A stretch of 51,989 nucleotides of DNA from Candidatus Omnitrophota bacterium. Lineage in GTDB: Bacteria; Omnitrophota; Gorgyraeia; Zapsychrales; Zapsychraceae. Every line of letters starts with the position of its first letter. Within the stretch, counting starts at the first letter, position 1. The notes beneath the pieces are model-generated. The model had not been told where the DNA came from. It ran no database searches and saw only the letters and a program-made list of their open reading frames with translations. Location of the stretch: assembly GCA_016214285.1 (NCBI GenBank), contig JACROV010000104.1, positions 1 through 51,989 on the forward strand, in the 5' to 3' direction. The position numbers and the translations under genes are program-made. This document shows positions 1 to 8,354 of this stretch, piece by piece.

Positions 1-2
1 AA

Positions 3-791
3 ACCGTCACGCAAAACGACGGGACGCGGGACATGACAACGGCCTACACCTACGACGCCGTGGGCAATGTCAGAACCGTGACCGACGCCGAGGGCCGTGT
101 CACCACCCACACCTACGACGGGGCCGGACGATTGCTCTCTGTGCAAAGTCCGCTGGGCCAGACCGCGCAGTTTGAATACGACAACAACGGCAACCTGATC
201 CGGCGAAGAGATCCCAACGGACGGTTGACGGAATATACGTATGACGCCTATAATCAGCTCACGGCAGTTTACTACGGAGGGCAGGCGAGTCCGGTCAAGA
301 CCGTGACGTTCACTTATGATAATGCCGGCAACATGCTGACGACCAGCGATGGGACATCTTCCGCCACGTATGCCTACGATGAGCTTAACCATGTTGTATC
401 GATGACCACCATTTATCCGTTCGGGACCAAGACCGTCAGTTACACCTACGACCGCTTCGGCAACCGCGAAACCCTCAACACCCCCGACGGGCCAGGCCCG
501 CTCGCCTACGGCTACGACGAATTTAACCGGTTGACGACTATCACCTATCCACTGTCAACTATCACCTATGCTTACGACACCGCCGGACGGCTCTTAACCA
601 AAACTCTCCCCAACGGCGTCACGACCGCTTATGCCTACGACAACGCCAATCGCCTGACGGGCCTGATCAATCAGCGCAGCGATACAAGCGTCATCTCCTC
701 CTTCAGCTATACACACGACAACGTCGGCAACCGCCTGACCATGGCCGCGCCCGACGGGGCGCATAATTACCTGTCAGTGTCGAAAACCTGA
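3..791 (+). CDS. RHS/YD-repeat protein, 3' part, apparently broken
   Basis: The frame is open from the left window edge, so the start lies upstream. It encodes tandem YD repeats (YTYDAVGNV, YTYDGAGRL, FEYDNNGNL, YTYDAYNQL and degenerate copies to about base 770). YD repeats build the secreted or surface beta-cocoon shells of RHS and teneurin-type proteins, often carrying a toxic C-terminal domain. The repeat pattern stops abruptly after DGAHNY (near 771), where one expects another YD unit; an unrelated tail LSVSKT and a stop follow. No RHS core-end motif and no toxin tip are present. I read this as a truncated remnant, cut by a mobile element or rearrangement. Repeat identity is secure; full-length function is not knowable here. 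Confidence 0.85.
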   Translation, partial: TVTQNDGTRDMTTAYTYDAVGNVRTVTDAEGRVTTHTYDGAGRLLSVQSPLGQTAQFEYDNNGNLIRRRDPNGRLTEYTYDAYNQLTAVYYGGQASPVKTVTFTYDNAGNMLTTSDGTSSATYAYDELNHVVSMTTIYPFGTKTVSYTYDRFGNRETLNTPDGPGPLAYGYDEFNRLTTITYPLSTITYAYDTAGRLLTKTLPNGVTTAYAYDNANRLTGLINQRSDTSVISSFSYTHDNVGNRLTMAAPDGAHNYLSVSKT

Positions 792-897
792 TGGGAAATT
801 TGAACCAAAATTGAGGCAGGTACAAAAAAAGATGCGACCGGGATTATATGGACTGGCGGGATGACGGCGGCGGGAAAAGTGGAGCGGGGAAAGGTGG

Positions 898-926
898 GCA
901 CGATTGAAAAAAGTCGTGCTTTTTTG
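898..926 (+). terminator. Rho-independent terminator candidate
   Basis: A 6-bp stem (GCACGA at 898-903 with TCGTGC at 914-919) is followed directly by seven T residues. It lies downstream of the broken RHS frame. The 266-bp stretch 792-1056 holds no other gene; it also contains a GC-rich inverted repeat (CCCCTC/GAGGGG, about 1023-1042) of unknown role. Confidence 0.55.
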
Positions 927-994
927 GTTTTATGGCGATGCGAGCGTTAATTTTTCAGCATGCTGGTGTCCTTTCAACGTGATCGAGTCGTTTT

Positions 995-2156
995 TGTAAA
1001 GCATGTTTCAAACTCCCTCAGCCCCTCCTTCCGCAAAGAGGGGGGCATTTTAAGAGTCACGCCCTGTAGTAATGATGATGCAGTCCGCCGAGGATCGGCT
1101 GATCGCGGATTTCCCCGTCGGGGGGATAATCGGCCGGCGTCAGCGGTTCATTGTTCATGGCGGAATGCGGGCGCAGGGTGTTGTAGTAGTGGACGAACTC
1201 CTTGATCAGATATTCGAGATGAACTTTTCCGAGGATAAAAAAGTGATCGAGACATTCGCGGCGGATGGTGGCAACCCAGCTCTCGGCGCAGGGGTTCATG
1301 TTGGGGGAACGGAAAGGAATTTTGAGGATATGGAACCCTTTTTGTTTGAAGAATTGATCAAACGTTCCCGCGAATTTGGTATCACGGTCGCGGATCAAGA
1401 CAGTTTTCCCGGAGACGGACAGATTTTGGGAGACCGTTTCAAGTTGGTGAAGAATCCATTGCTGGTTGGGGCGTTCGGTGATACCGGTGACATAAACCCT
1501 GCGGGTTTTGATGTTGATGAAAAAGAGGATGTAAAAAGTTTGTTTGCCGAAGACAGACCAGACGGATTGGGTAAAAAAGTCGCAGGCCCAGAGGGTATCG
1601 AAGGTGCGTTTGAGATAGTCGGAGAAGGAATCCCGGGAGCGGATGCGGGATGCCGGGATGCCGTATTCAATCAAGATATTTTTAACAGTGGTTTTGCTGA
1701 TCGTGATTTTGAGTTTTTTGAGTTCGGCAAGGATTTTGGAATAGCCCCATTTGGAACGGCGGGCCATGGTGACGATGAGGACGCGGATGTGGCCGGAAAA
1801 GATACGGGGACGGCCGCGTTTTTTTGCCGAAGGTCTGGGCGCATAAAGGTCACGCACCCAGCGGCGGAAAGTGGAGTAATGGACGATGGAGAGAATCTTT
1901 TTGATCCTGCCGCCCAAGGGCATGCCGAATTTGAGCAAGAGGTTCTTTTCTCTCAGGGTAAAAGAGATGTGAGGCGGCAGTTTGGAGCGGAGGATTTGAT
2001 TTTCGGTACGGATAAATTGAAGCTGCTGGATCAGTTCGTGGTGGGTCATCTGGGCGAAAAAGGTGAAGAATTGGTTGGGGCGCATAAGCGGCCTCCCTGT
2101 CAGTACCTGTTGTTTAAAAGTTATGATCATGAAGAAGTATAGCCTTCATTTTTACA
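995..2156. mobile_element. Possible insertion sequence around the integrase-type transposase
   Basis: The transposase gene is bracketed by TGTAAA at 995-1000 and its complement TTTACA at 2151-2156, with weak extended similarity (TGTAAAGCATG versus TGTAAAAATG). IS3/IS481-like elements often start with TG and end with CA. I see no clear target-site duplication, so these ends are tentative; the transposase itself is solid. Confidence 0.35.
1057..2085 (-). CDS. DDE integrase-core transposase (IS3/IS481-like)
   Basis: About 342 residues. The N-terminal part contains basic, helix-turn-helix-like sequence (TFRRWVRDL, then KKRGRPRIF), followed by an rve-type integrase core. The three catalytic acids can be placed in LWACDFF (first Asp), LIRDRDTKF (second Asp) and NPCAESWVATIRREC (Glu). 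The C-terminal HYYNTLRPHSAMNNEPLTPAD is typical of integrase-type transposases. The frame is open further upstream to 2130, but the ATG at 2085 has a good Shine-Dalgarno (AGGGAGG, complement at 2092-2098), so I use it. The frame looks intact and could be active. Long frames on the opposite strand here are shadows. The exact IS family is uncertain without a search. Confidence 0.85.
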   Translation of the reverse strand: MRPNQFFTFFAQMTHHELIQQLQFIRTENQILRSKLPPHISFTLREKNLLLKFGMPLGGRIKKILSIVHYSTFRRWVRDLYAPRPSAKKRGRPRIFSGHIRVLIVTMARRSKWGYSKILAELKKLKITISKTTVKNILIEYGIPASRIRSRDSFSDYLKRTFDTLWACDFFTQSVWSVFGKQTFYILFFINIKTRRVYVTGITERPNQQWILHQLETVSQNLSVSGKTVLIRDRDTKFAGTFDQFFKQKGFHILKIPFRSPNMNPCAESWVATIRRECLDHFFILGKVHLEYLIKEFVHYYNTLRPHSAMNNEPLTPADYPPDGEIRDQPILGGLHHHYYRA

Positions 2157-2221
2157 ACGCGCAACCTTGGGGACCGGGAAAAACTGTGATTAGGATTGGG
2201 GTATTTTTCTTAATTCTTTTT

Positions 2222-2303
2222 TAGGGTTATGCCCTTGACTACCACTTCCAGCATACGATGGGCACGAAATCCTGTTGCACTGTTCATCAAAGGCATAACC
2301 CTA
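2222..2303. mobile_element. 82-bp MITE-like element, copy 1
   Basis: The element begins TAGGGTTATGCC and ends GGCATAACCCTA, giving a 12-bp perfect terminal inverted repeat (13 of 15 if extended). It is flanked by a perfect direct repeat TTCTTTTT (2214-2221 and 2304-2311), or a 9-bp ATTCTTTTT if the last A belongs to the target. It is identical base for base to 51294-51375. It is too small to encode a transposase, so it must have been moved in trans. It sits at the broken end of an IS4-like transposase stub. Confidence 0.85.
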
Positions 2304-2503
2304 TTCTTTTTTTCATCGCGCCGGTCGATGCCGCGCAAACTTTCGCGATAAGTCAACCGGGCAAAGGCCATGCAGAGAAATTGATCTTCGCATGAAAAAC
2401 TCCGTACGCGCCGATTGCCGTGATAACGTTCGACGCATTTGTGGGATTCGCACATGGGCAGAAAATCCATGATTTGAGAAAAAACGGTTTTTCCATAATT
2501 CAT
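2304..2503 (-). pseudogene. IS4-like transposase stub (DUF4372 N-terminus)
   Basis: From ATG at 2503 the - strand reads MNYGKTVFSQIMDFLPM... and contains RSFSCEDQFLCMAFARLTYR then ESLRGID. This is the N-terminal DUF4372 segment typical of a group of IS4-family transposases (normally over 350 residues with a DDE core). Similarity stops after ESLRGID; the following RRDEKKN leads into the 82-bp element. Removing that element and one target duplicate gives a TAA immediately after RRDEKKN, so the gene was already truncated before the small element landed. No catalytic domain remains. Confidence 0.75.
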
Positions 2504-2530
2504 TGGTCACCTCGCTTGATTGGTGACCAA
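2503..2530 (-). promoter_or_regulatory. Inverted repeat over the IS4-stub ribosome binding site
   Basis: TTGGTCACC (2503-2511) and GGTGACCAA (2522-2530) form a perfect 9-bp inverted repeat. Read on the - strand it contains the Shine-Dalgarno GAGGTG just before the stub's ATG. Insertion sequences often hide their ribosome binding site in such a hairpin to block translation from readthrough transcripts; that role is inferred here. Confidence 0.45.
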
Positions 2531-2573
2531 AGTACAAGCGACTGTTCAAATCGAAAAATCCAAAATTCTTAAC

Positions 2574-2602
2574 GGGACAGCGGGGATGTTTTATAGTATA
2601 AT
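2574..2602 (+). promoter_or_regulatory. Promoter for rplU-obg
   Basis: A perfect -10 TATAAT lies at 2597-2602, with GGGACA (4 of 6 matches to TTGACA) at 2574-2579 and a 17-bp spacer. The start codon of rplU is about 50 bp downstream. The -35 lies inside TTAACGGGACAG, which may be the outer end of the IS4-like remnant, so the promoter may be partly IS-derived. Confidence 0.55.
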
Positions 2603-2653
2603 TTCCCCCGTGTATTACTTTAACGATTTATATTTATTAAAAGGAGGTTTCTC

Positions 2654-2965
2654 ATGTATGCCGTAGTTCAGATAGGTGGTTCCCAGTACAAGATCGCCGA
2701 AGGTGACGTTATCCGCACGAACCGTCTTCAAGACGACGAAGGCAGCCAGATCACCCTGGATCAGGTGCTTTTGTTCGCCAATGGCTCCGGGGTGCGCGTG
2801 GGCCAGCCATTCCTTGAAGGCGTCAAGGTCACGGCCAAAGTCCAAAGTCATGCCGCGGGCAGCAAGGTACTGGCTTTCAAATTCCGCCGCCGGAAAGATT
2901 CCTCAACGCTTCGCGGGCACCGGCAGAAATTGACGGTCCTTAATATCACGAAGATCGCCGGGTAA
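2654..2965 (+). CDS. rplU: 50S ribosomal protein L21
   Basis: 103 residues, the usual L21 length. It starts MYAVVQIGGSQYKIAEGD and ends with the conserved basic segment FKFRRRKDSSTLRGHRQK. L21 binds 23S rRNA in the large subunit. A near-perfect Shine-Dalgarno AAGGAGGT (2641-2648) precedes the ATG by 5 bases. In most bacteria rplU is followed by rpmA (L27) and then obg; here obg follows after about 10 bases with no rpmA. Likely transcribed from the promoter at 2574-2602 together with obg and proBA. Confidence 0.97.
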   Translation: MYAVVQIGGSQYKIAEGDVIRTNRLQDDEGSQITLDQVLLFANGSGVRVGQPFLEGVKVTAKVQSHAAGSKVLAFKFRRRKDSSTLRGHRQKLTVLNITKIAG

Positions 2966-2975
2966 ACGGGCAGTG

Positions 2976-3953
2976 ATGACATTCGTCGATGAAGCAAGGA
3001 TACGCGTCAAATCGGGTGACGGCGGGCAGGGGTGTGAAAGCTTTTACCGGGACAGATGGATGCGGTATCCCCGGCCTGATGGGGGCAACGGCGGCCCGGG
3101 CGGCGACGTTATTGTGATCGCCGACCGCGGCATGCAGACGCTTTTGGACCTTAAATACAAGCAGCATTATCGCGCCGCCAAAGGCGGTAACGCCAGCAGC
3201 AAGGGAAAAACCGGCAAAGAAGGCGCTGATTGCGTTATCCGCGTGCCCGTAGGAACGATCCTCAGAGACCACGCGACAGGGCTGTTGATCCGCGATCTGG
3301 CCGCGGACAAACAATCCGTTGTCGTCGCGCAAGGCGCGCCGGGCGGGCTGGGCAATGAGGCCCGCAAGACGATCACGCAGCCCGGAACAGGCGAAGAGCG
3401 CACCCTCGATGTAGAGCTGAAATTGATCGCCGACGTGGGGATCATCGGTTTTCCCAACGCCGGGAAATCCACGTTCCTCACGGGGATCTCGAATGCCAAA
3501 TCGAAAATCGCCGGCTATCCGTTCACGACCAAACAGCCGATTTTGGGAATCGTCCGCGCCGCGGACGATGACCCCGATGGCAAGGATTTTGTTATCGCCG
3601 ATCTGCCGGGCATTATCGAGGGCGCGCACCAGGGGAAAGGGCTGGGAGACCGGTTCTTGCGGCACGCCGAGCGCACGAAGATCCTGCTTCATATGATCGA
3701 TATGGCCGGCACCGAAGGTCGCGATCCTTTGGACGATTACGCGAAGCTGGAACATGAATTGAGGGAATACAGCGACCATCTGATAGCCAAGCACAAGGTC
3801 GTTGTGGCGAATAAAATGGACCTTCCGGCGGCCGCGGAACACCTCAAAAGGTTTAAGAAAGAATATAAGAAAGAGAAGATCTTCCCGATCTCCAGTTTGA
3901 ACAAAGAAGGATTTGAACCATTGATCAAGCGGATGCAGGACATCTTATGTTAA
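2976..3953 (+). CDS. obg: Obg family GTPase, ribosome assembly
   Basis: About 325 residues. The glycine-rich Obg fold spans residues 1-155 (CESFYRDRWMRYPRPDGGNG, GGLGNEA), then the G domain: P-loop GFPNAGKST near 158-166, DLPGIIEGAH near 209, NKMD near 279 and SSLNKEG (G5). It binds GTP and the large subunit during late assembly and stress signalling. The protein ends at ...RMQDILC, directly after the G domain, without the C-terminal OCT or acidic extension of ObgE (390 residues in E. coli). A GTG at 2973 is an alternative start; the ATG at 2976 gives the family-like MTFVDEARI. It overlaps proB by 7 bases. Confidence 0.95.
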   Translation: MTFVDEARIRVKSGDGGQGCESFYRDRWMRYPRPDGGNGGPGGDVIVIADRGMQTLLDLKYKQHYRAAKGGNASSKGKTGKEGADCVIRVPVGTILRDHATGLLIRDLAADKQSVVVAQGAPGGLGNEARKTITQPGTGEERTLDVELKLIADVGIIGFPNAGKSTFLTGISNAKSKIAGYPFTTKQPILGIVRAADDDPDGKDFVIADLPGIIEGAHQGKGLGDRFLRHAERTKILLHMIDMAGTEGRDPLDDYAKLEHELREYSDHLIAKHKVVVANKMDLPAAAEHLKRFKKEYKKEKIFPISSLNKEGFEPLIKRMQDILC

Positions 3954-5035
3954 GAAAATTCCCGAGACCCGTCAAACGTATCGTCATCAAGGTCGGCTCC
4001 AGCGTCATCGCCACCTGCGCCATGAAGCCGCGGATGGCGCATCTGGCTTCTTTGGCCAGGCAGATCGTTTCTGTCCAGGGTGATGGCGTTGAAGTGGTTC
4101 TGGTCAGTTCCGGCGCCATTGTTCTGGGGATGGGGGAGTTGGGACAGAAAAAACGTCCGACGGACCTGGCGTCGTTACAGGCATTGGCCGCCATCGGTCA
4201 GGCCGCGCTCATGAACAGATACATCCATTTATTCAAAGAGAACAAAGCCAAGTGCGCCCAGGTTTTGTTGACCTGGGAAGATTTTAACAGCCGTACGCGT
4301 TACAATAACGCCCGCAATACTTTTCAGGCGATCCTGCGCCGGCATGTCATACCGGTCGTCAATGAGAACGACACGATCGCCACCGACGAGATCAAATTCG
4401 GCGATAACGACAAATTATCCGCTTTGGTCGCGTGCCTGGTCCAGGCGGATTTGCTTCTTATCCTTTCGGATGTCGAGGGGTTGTTCAACTTCAAGGATGG
4501 GAAAAAGGAATTATTTCAGGAAATACGGGAGATCACCGGTGATATCGAAAGTGTTGCTACAGGCACGAATAAAACGCATATGTCCAAAGGCGGCATGACA
4601 GCCAAACTGCAGGCGATCAAAATGGCAACGCATGCCAGCATCCCGTGCGTCATTGCCAACGGCGAAAGCGAAGATGTCCTGTCGCGTGTTCTCAAAGGAG
4701 AACGTATCGGCACATTTTTCGTTGAGAAGGAAGGCAAGAATCTGGCCAGGCGGCATTGGATCTCCTTCGGCGCCAAACCCAAAGGTGTTCTCACCGTTGA
4801 TGACGGCGCCCGGGAGGCGCTGCTTAAAGGCGGGCGCAGTCTGTTATTGCCCGGGATTATTTCCTGGAAAGGGAATTTCAGCGCGGATGACGTGGTGGTC
4901 GTTTCCGATGAGAATGACCAGGAGATCGCGCGCGGGCTTATCAATTATTCCACCGCCGATCTGGCGAAGATCGAAGAGAAAAAAGGCAGACTGGAAGTCA
5001 TTCATTGTGACAATCTTGTTTTGTGCCAGCGATAA
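3947..5035 (+). CDS. proB: Glutamate 5-kinase
   Basis: 362 residues. Phosphorylates L-glutamate with ATP, the first step of proline synthesis. The amino-acid kinase domain starts RIVIKVGSSVIA and contains LVSSGAIVLGMGELG, PVVNENDTIATDEIKFGDND and TNKTHMSKGGMTAKLQA. The last roughly 85 residues (HWISFGAKPKGVLTVDDG onward) form the PUA domain found in many ProB proteins. Overlap with obg by 7 bases and an 11-base gap to proA argue for one transcript and translational coupling. Feedback inhibition by proline is a family property and is not visible here. Confidence 0.96.
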   Translation: MLRKFPRPVKRIVIKVGSSVIATCAMKPRMAHLASLARQIVSVQGDGVEVVLVSSGAIVLGMGELGQKKRPTDLASLQALAAIGQAALMNRYIHLFKENKAKCAQVLLTWEDFNSRTRYNNARNTFQAILRRHVIPVVNENDTIATDEIKFGDNDKLSALVACLVQADLLLILSDVEGLFNFKDGKKELFQEIREITGDIESVATGTNKTHMSKGGMTAKLQAIKMATHASIPCVIANGESEDVLSRVLKGERIGTFFVEKEGKNLARRHWISFGAKPKGVLTVDDGAREALLKGGRSLLLPGIISWKGNFSADDVVVVSDENDQEIARGLINYSTADLAKIEEKKGRLEVIHCDNLVLCQR

Positions 5036-5046
5036 TAAATTGATCT

Positions 5047-6315
5047 ATGCGTACTGAATCTTCCACGAATACGATCGTTCGAATGGCGGCCAACGCCAAG
5101 GCCGCTTCGAGGAAGTTGTCTTTGTTGCCGGCTTCCGCGAAGAATGCCGCCTTGCACGCGATGGCAAAAGCGCTGGTCCAACGCAAGCCCTGTTTAATGA
5201 AGGAGAACCGGAAAGATTTGCATGCGGCGCGAAAACGGAATTATTCCAAGGCCCTGGTTGACCGGCTGACCCTCAACAGTAAACGGATTGATGAGATGGC
5301 GCGATGCCTGCTCGACACGGCGAAGCTCAAAGATCCGGTCGGCGAAATTCTAAACGCGTGGAAGCGGCCTAACGGTCTGGTCATTAAGAAAGTGCGTGTC
5401 CCCTTCGGCGTCGTCGGGATCATTTATGAGTCTCGTCCCAATGTGACCAGCGATTGCATCGGATTGTGCCTGAAATCGGGCAACGCCGTCATTTTAAAAG
5501 GCGGGAAAGAAGCGTTTTATTCCAACCGCGCGATCTTTTCCGTGCTCAAAAGCGCGCTAAGGCGCACGAAAGTGCCTGCCGAGGCTATCCAGCTTGTTGC
5601 TTCAACGGACCGTCAGGCCGTGGACATCCTTTTGCGTCAGGATCAGAGTATCGATCTGATCGTTCCCCGCGGGGGGGAGGAATTGATCCGTTTTGTCGCT
5701 GGGCATTCCAGCATCCCGGTCGTTAAGCATTCCAAAGGCGTGTGTCATACCTATGTGAGTGACAAGGCGGATATCGATATGGCGCGGTCGATCTGTTTTA
5801 ACGCCAAGGTGCAGCGTCCCGGCGTGTGTAACGCGATGGAAACGATGCTGGTTCATCGTAACATTGCCAAACGTTTTTTGCCGGTGATGATCGAAGATCT
5901 TCGCAAGGCGGGTGTCGAGATCCGCGGATGTCCGCGCACACGGCGCATCGCCGGCGCGGGGATCAAACCGGCGGCAGAAAAAGACTGGACGGAAGAATAT
6001 CTCGATCTGATTTTATCCGTCAGGGTCGTGGACAGCCTCGAGGGCGCCATTGAGCATGTCAACACCTACGGGTCACATCATTCGGATGCCATTGTGACGA
6101 AGGATAAGAATGAGGCTGACCAATTCTTGAAAGCGGTCGACTCCGCCTGCCTTTACGCGAACGCCTCCACGCGATTTACCGACGGTTATCAGTTCGGTTT
6201 CGGCGCGGAGGTCGGCATCAGCACGGACAAGCTGCATGCCCGCGGGCCGATGGGCCTGGAGGAATTGACGACGTATAAATATCAGGTCTACGGGAAAGGG
6301 CAGATACGAAAGTAA
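5047..6315 (+). CDS. proA: Gamma-glutamyl phosphate reductase
   Basis: 422 residues, normal length. Uses NADPH to reduce gamma-glutamyl phosphate (made by the adjacent ProB) to glutamate semialdehyde. Aldehyde-dehydrogenase fold with PFGVVGIIYESRPNVTSD, SGNAVILKGGKEA, and the active-site cysteine in FNAKVQRPGVCNAMETMLVH. The C-terminus has the family signature FTDGYQFGFGAEVGISTDKL and ARGPMGLEELTTYK. Together proB and proA give two of the three proline steps; proC is not in this window. Confidence 0.97.
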   Translation: MRTESSTNTIVRMAANAKAASRKLSLLPASAKNAALHAMAKALVQRKPCLMKENRKDLHAARKRNYSKALVDRLTLNSKRIDEMARCLLDTAKLKDPVGEILNAWKRPNGLVIKKVRVPFGVVGIIYESRPNVTSDCIGLCLKSGNAVILKGGKEAFYSNRAIFSVLKSALRRTKVPAEAIQLVASTDRQAVDILLRQDQSIDLIVPRGGEELIRFVAGHSSIPVVKHSKGVCHTYVSDKADIDMARSICFNAKVQRPGVCNAMETMLVHRNIAKRFLPVMIEDLRKAGVEIRGCPRTRRIAGAGIKPAAEKDWTEEYLDLILSVRVVDSLEGAIEHVNTYGSHHSDAIVTKDKNEADQFLKAVDSACLYANASTRFTDGYQFGFGAEVGISTDKLHARGPMGLEELTTYKYQVYGKGQIRK

Positions 6316-6332
6316 ACGTTGCCGACATCATC

Positions 6333-6914
6333 ATGAATCGTATAGGAATTTTAGGGGGAACATTTAATCCGGTTCATATTGGGCACCTGATGATCGCCCA
6401 GGCGGTTTTAGAAAAGTTCAATCTGGACAAGGTTGTTTTTGTCCCGTCTTGTTTGCCGCCGCATAAAAGCGGGCGCAATCTTATCGATGCCCGGCATCGT
6501 TTGTCCATGACGCGCCTGGCGGCGCGCGGCAATCGTCATTTTGAGGTTTCGCGTTTCGAGATCGCCCAAGGGGGAAAATCTTACAGTGTTGACACGGTCC
6601 GGCATTTTCGGCGGCGCTATCCCGGCGCGAAACTTTTTTTTATCATCGGCAGCGACCATATTCCCAAATTACACACGTGGAGGAATATCCGGGAAGTTGT
6701 CAAGATGGTTTCCTTTGTCGCCGTGTATCGGCCCGGATTCAAGACGATCCGTTCGAAGTTGCGGGTCAGATCGATGATCATCCCGGGCGTGCATACTTCG
6801 TCGTCCGATATCCGGCGCCGGCTGGCCGCAGGCAAGACGGTCAAACATTTGATACCGGAAAATGTTCTTGGATATATTCGCAAGCACAAATTATATAGGC
6901 TGAACAAATCGTAA
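6333..6914 (+). CDS. nadD: Nicotinate-nucleotide adenylyltransferase
   Basis: 193 residues. Transfers AMP to nicotinate mononucleotide to give deamido-NAD. The nucleotidyltransferase motif GGTFNPVHIGHL at residues 8-19 contains the HxGH catalytic signature; FIIGSDHIPKLHTW and VHTSSSDIRRRLAAG match the substrate-binding and ISSTxIR-type motifs. The gene is 17 bases behind proA. In many genomes nadD follows obg/proBA-like genes and is followed by rsfS; here a phosphohexomutase gene follows instead. Confidence 0.94.
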   Translation: MNRIGILGGTFNPVHIGHLMIAQAVLEKFNLDKVVFVPSCLPPHKSGRNLIDARHRLSMTRLAARGNRHFEVSRFEIAQGGKSYSVDTVRHFRRRYPGAKLFFIIGSDHIPKLHTWRNIREVVKMVSFVAVYRPGFKTIRSKLRVRSMIIPGVHTSSSDIRRRLAAGKTVKHLIPENVLGYIRKHKLYRLNKS

Positions 6915-6933
6915 CTATAAAAGAGGAGTGGCC

Positions 6934-8352
6934 ATGCCAGACAGCAAAAATACCGAGATCAAGTTCGGCACAGACGGATGGAGAGGAGTCATTTCCGATA
7001 ATTTTACGTTTAAGAACGTCCGCGTCATTGCCCAGGCCGTCAGCGAATGGGTAAATCGTGATATTCAGGCCGGTGTGAAAACGCTGGCGGCAGGTTACGA
7101 CACGCGGTTTTTGTCCGAAGAGTATGCCAAGCTGGTTAGCTGTGTCCTTGCGCAAAACGGGATCAATGTTTTTCTTTCCAACAGCCCGATTCCGACCCCC
7201 TCTTTGAGTTATGGTGTTATCCGCACCAAGAGTGTTGCGGGAATCATGATCACGGCCAGCCATAATCCGGCCAAATTCAACGGTGTGAAGATCAAGACGG
7301 ATAAAGGCGGCGGCGCCCCGGCCGAGATCACTAACAAAGTCGAAAGTTATCTTTGTCAGACCCCTGTTCAGACGATGGATTTCAATCAAGCCATTGAGGA
7401 AGGGAAGATCAAAAAACATGATTTTAAGGTCGATTACTTGAAATTCATCAAAGGGTACATTGACCTTAAGCGCATCCGTAAGGCTAAATTCAAAGTATTG
7501 ACCGATGCCATGCACGGCAGCGGCAACGGTTTGATGGCGCAGATCCTTAAAGGAACGAATATCCGTTTGTCGTTGATGCGCGATGACATCAATCCTTATT
7601 TCGATGGCGGGAAGCCGGAACCGGTCGTCGAATATCTTTCCGGCATTTTGCGGCGCGTCAAAAAAGAGAAATTCGATTTAGGTTTGGTCCTCGATGGCGA
7701 TGCCGACCGTATCGCGGCGGTCGCTTACGGCGGAGATTTTATTCACCCCCAGAAGATCCTTGGTCTTCTGGCGTTACATTTGATCCGTAACCGGGGCCGC
7801 GCCGGCGGGATCGTTAAAACTATTTGCGGCACGACAATGATCGATAATATCGCCAAGAAGCTCGGCGTAAAGCTTTATGAAACGCCGGTCGGATTCAAAT
7901 ATATTTCGGATCTGATGGTTTCCCAGAATATCGTTGCCGGCGGCGAAGAGGCCGGCGGGATGGGCGTGCAGGGATTCATCCCCGAACGCGACGGCACGCT
8001 GGCGGGTCTTTTGCTCCTGGAGATGATGGTTTACCAGAAAAAGAACATCAAGAAGATCCTGCTCGATATGGAAAAGGAATTCGGGCGGTATTATTACGAG
8101 CGCTGTGACCTCGGATTAGGTCAGGGAAGATTTGACGCCGAGAGGGTCAGGTCTATGAAGACCCTTCTGGGACAACCCGTCGTTGGGATAAAGGATTTCG
8201 ACGGTATTAAATTAACTTGTGCCGATGAAAGCTGGTTGATGCTGCGGCCTTCGGGCACGGAACCGCTGGTGCGCGCCTATTCGGAAGCGAAAACTCCCGC
8301 GCGGGCCAAGGCCCTTATTAAGTACGGCCGTGAGTTATTGCAAATAAAATAG
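6934..8352 (+). CDS. Phosphoglucomutase/phosphomannomutase family protein
   Basis: 472 residues. An alpha-D-phosphohexomutase moving phosphate between C6 and C1 of a hexose phosphate through a phosphoserine. Motifs in order: FGTDGWRGVIS near the start, TASHNPAKFNG with active Ser109, the metal-binding DGDADR at about 254-259, the sugar-binding GGEEAGGMG, and the phosphate-binding RPSGTEPLVRAYSEA. The frame begins with a GTG at 6928, but AGAGGAG at 6921-6927 is correctly spaced only for the ATG at 6934. Whether the substrate is glucose, mannose or glucosamine phosphate cannot be told from sequence alone. Confidence 0.92.
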   Translation: MPDSKNTEIKFGTDGWRGVISDNFTFKNVRVIAQAVSEWVNRDIQAGVKTLAAGYDTRFLSEEYAKLVSCVLAQNGINVFLSNSPIPTPSLSYGVIRTKSVAGIMITASHNPAKFNGVKIKTDKGGGAPAEITNKVESYLCQTPVQTMDFNQAIEEGKIKKHDFKVDYLKFIKGYIDLKRIRKAKFKVLTDAMHGSGNGLMAQILKGTNIRLSLMRDDINPYFDGGKPEPVVEYLSGILRRVKKEKFDLGLVLDGDADRIAAVAYGGDFIHPQKILGLLALHLIRNRGRAGGIVKTICGTTMIDNIAKKLGVKLYETPVGFKYISDLMVSQNIVAGGEEAGGMGVQGFIPERDGTLAGLLLLEMMVYQKKNIKKILLDMEKEFGRYYYERCDLGLGQGRFDAERVRSMKTLLGQPVVGIKDFDGIKLTCADESWLMLRPSGTEPLVRAYSEAKTPARAKALIKYGRELLQIK

Positions 8353-8354
8353 CC

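Noticed and set aside
771-830. Terminal end of an IS21-type element beginning TGTCAGTG where RHS breaks
   Set aside because: The break is real and TG-starting, but I see no matching second end, duplication or IS21 genes, so the family cannot be claimed.
1021-1047. GC-rich inverted repeat as terminator of the transposase gene
   Set aside because: No T-run on the - strand after the stem; may be a dispersed repeat.
1072-2142. 356-residue frame on the + strand opposite the transposase
   Set aside because: Shadow of the transposase gene; no start signal or family likeness, while the - strand frame has full DDE motifs.
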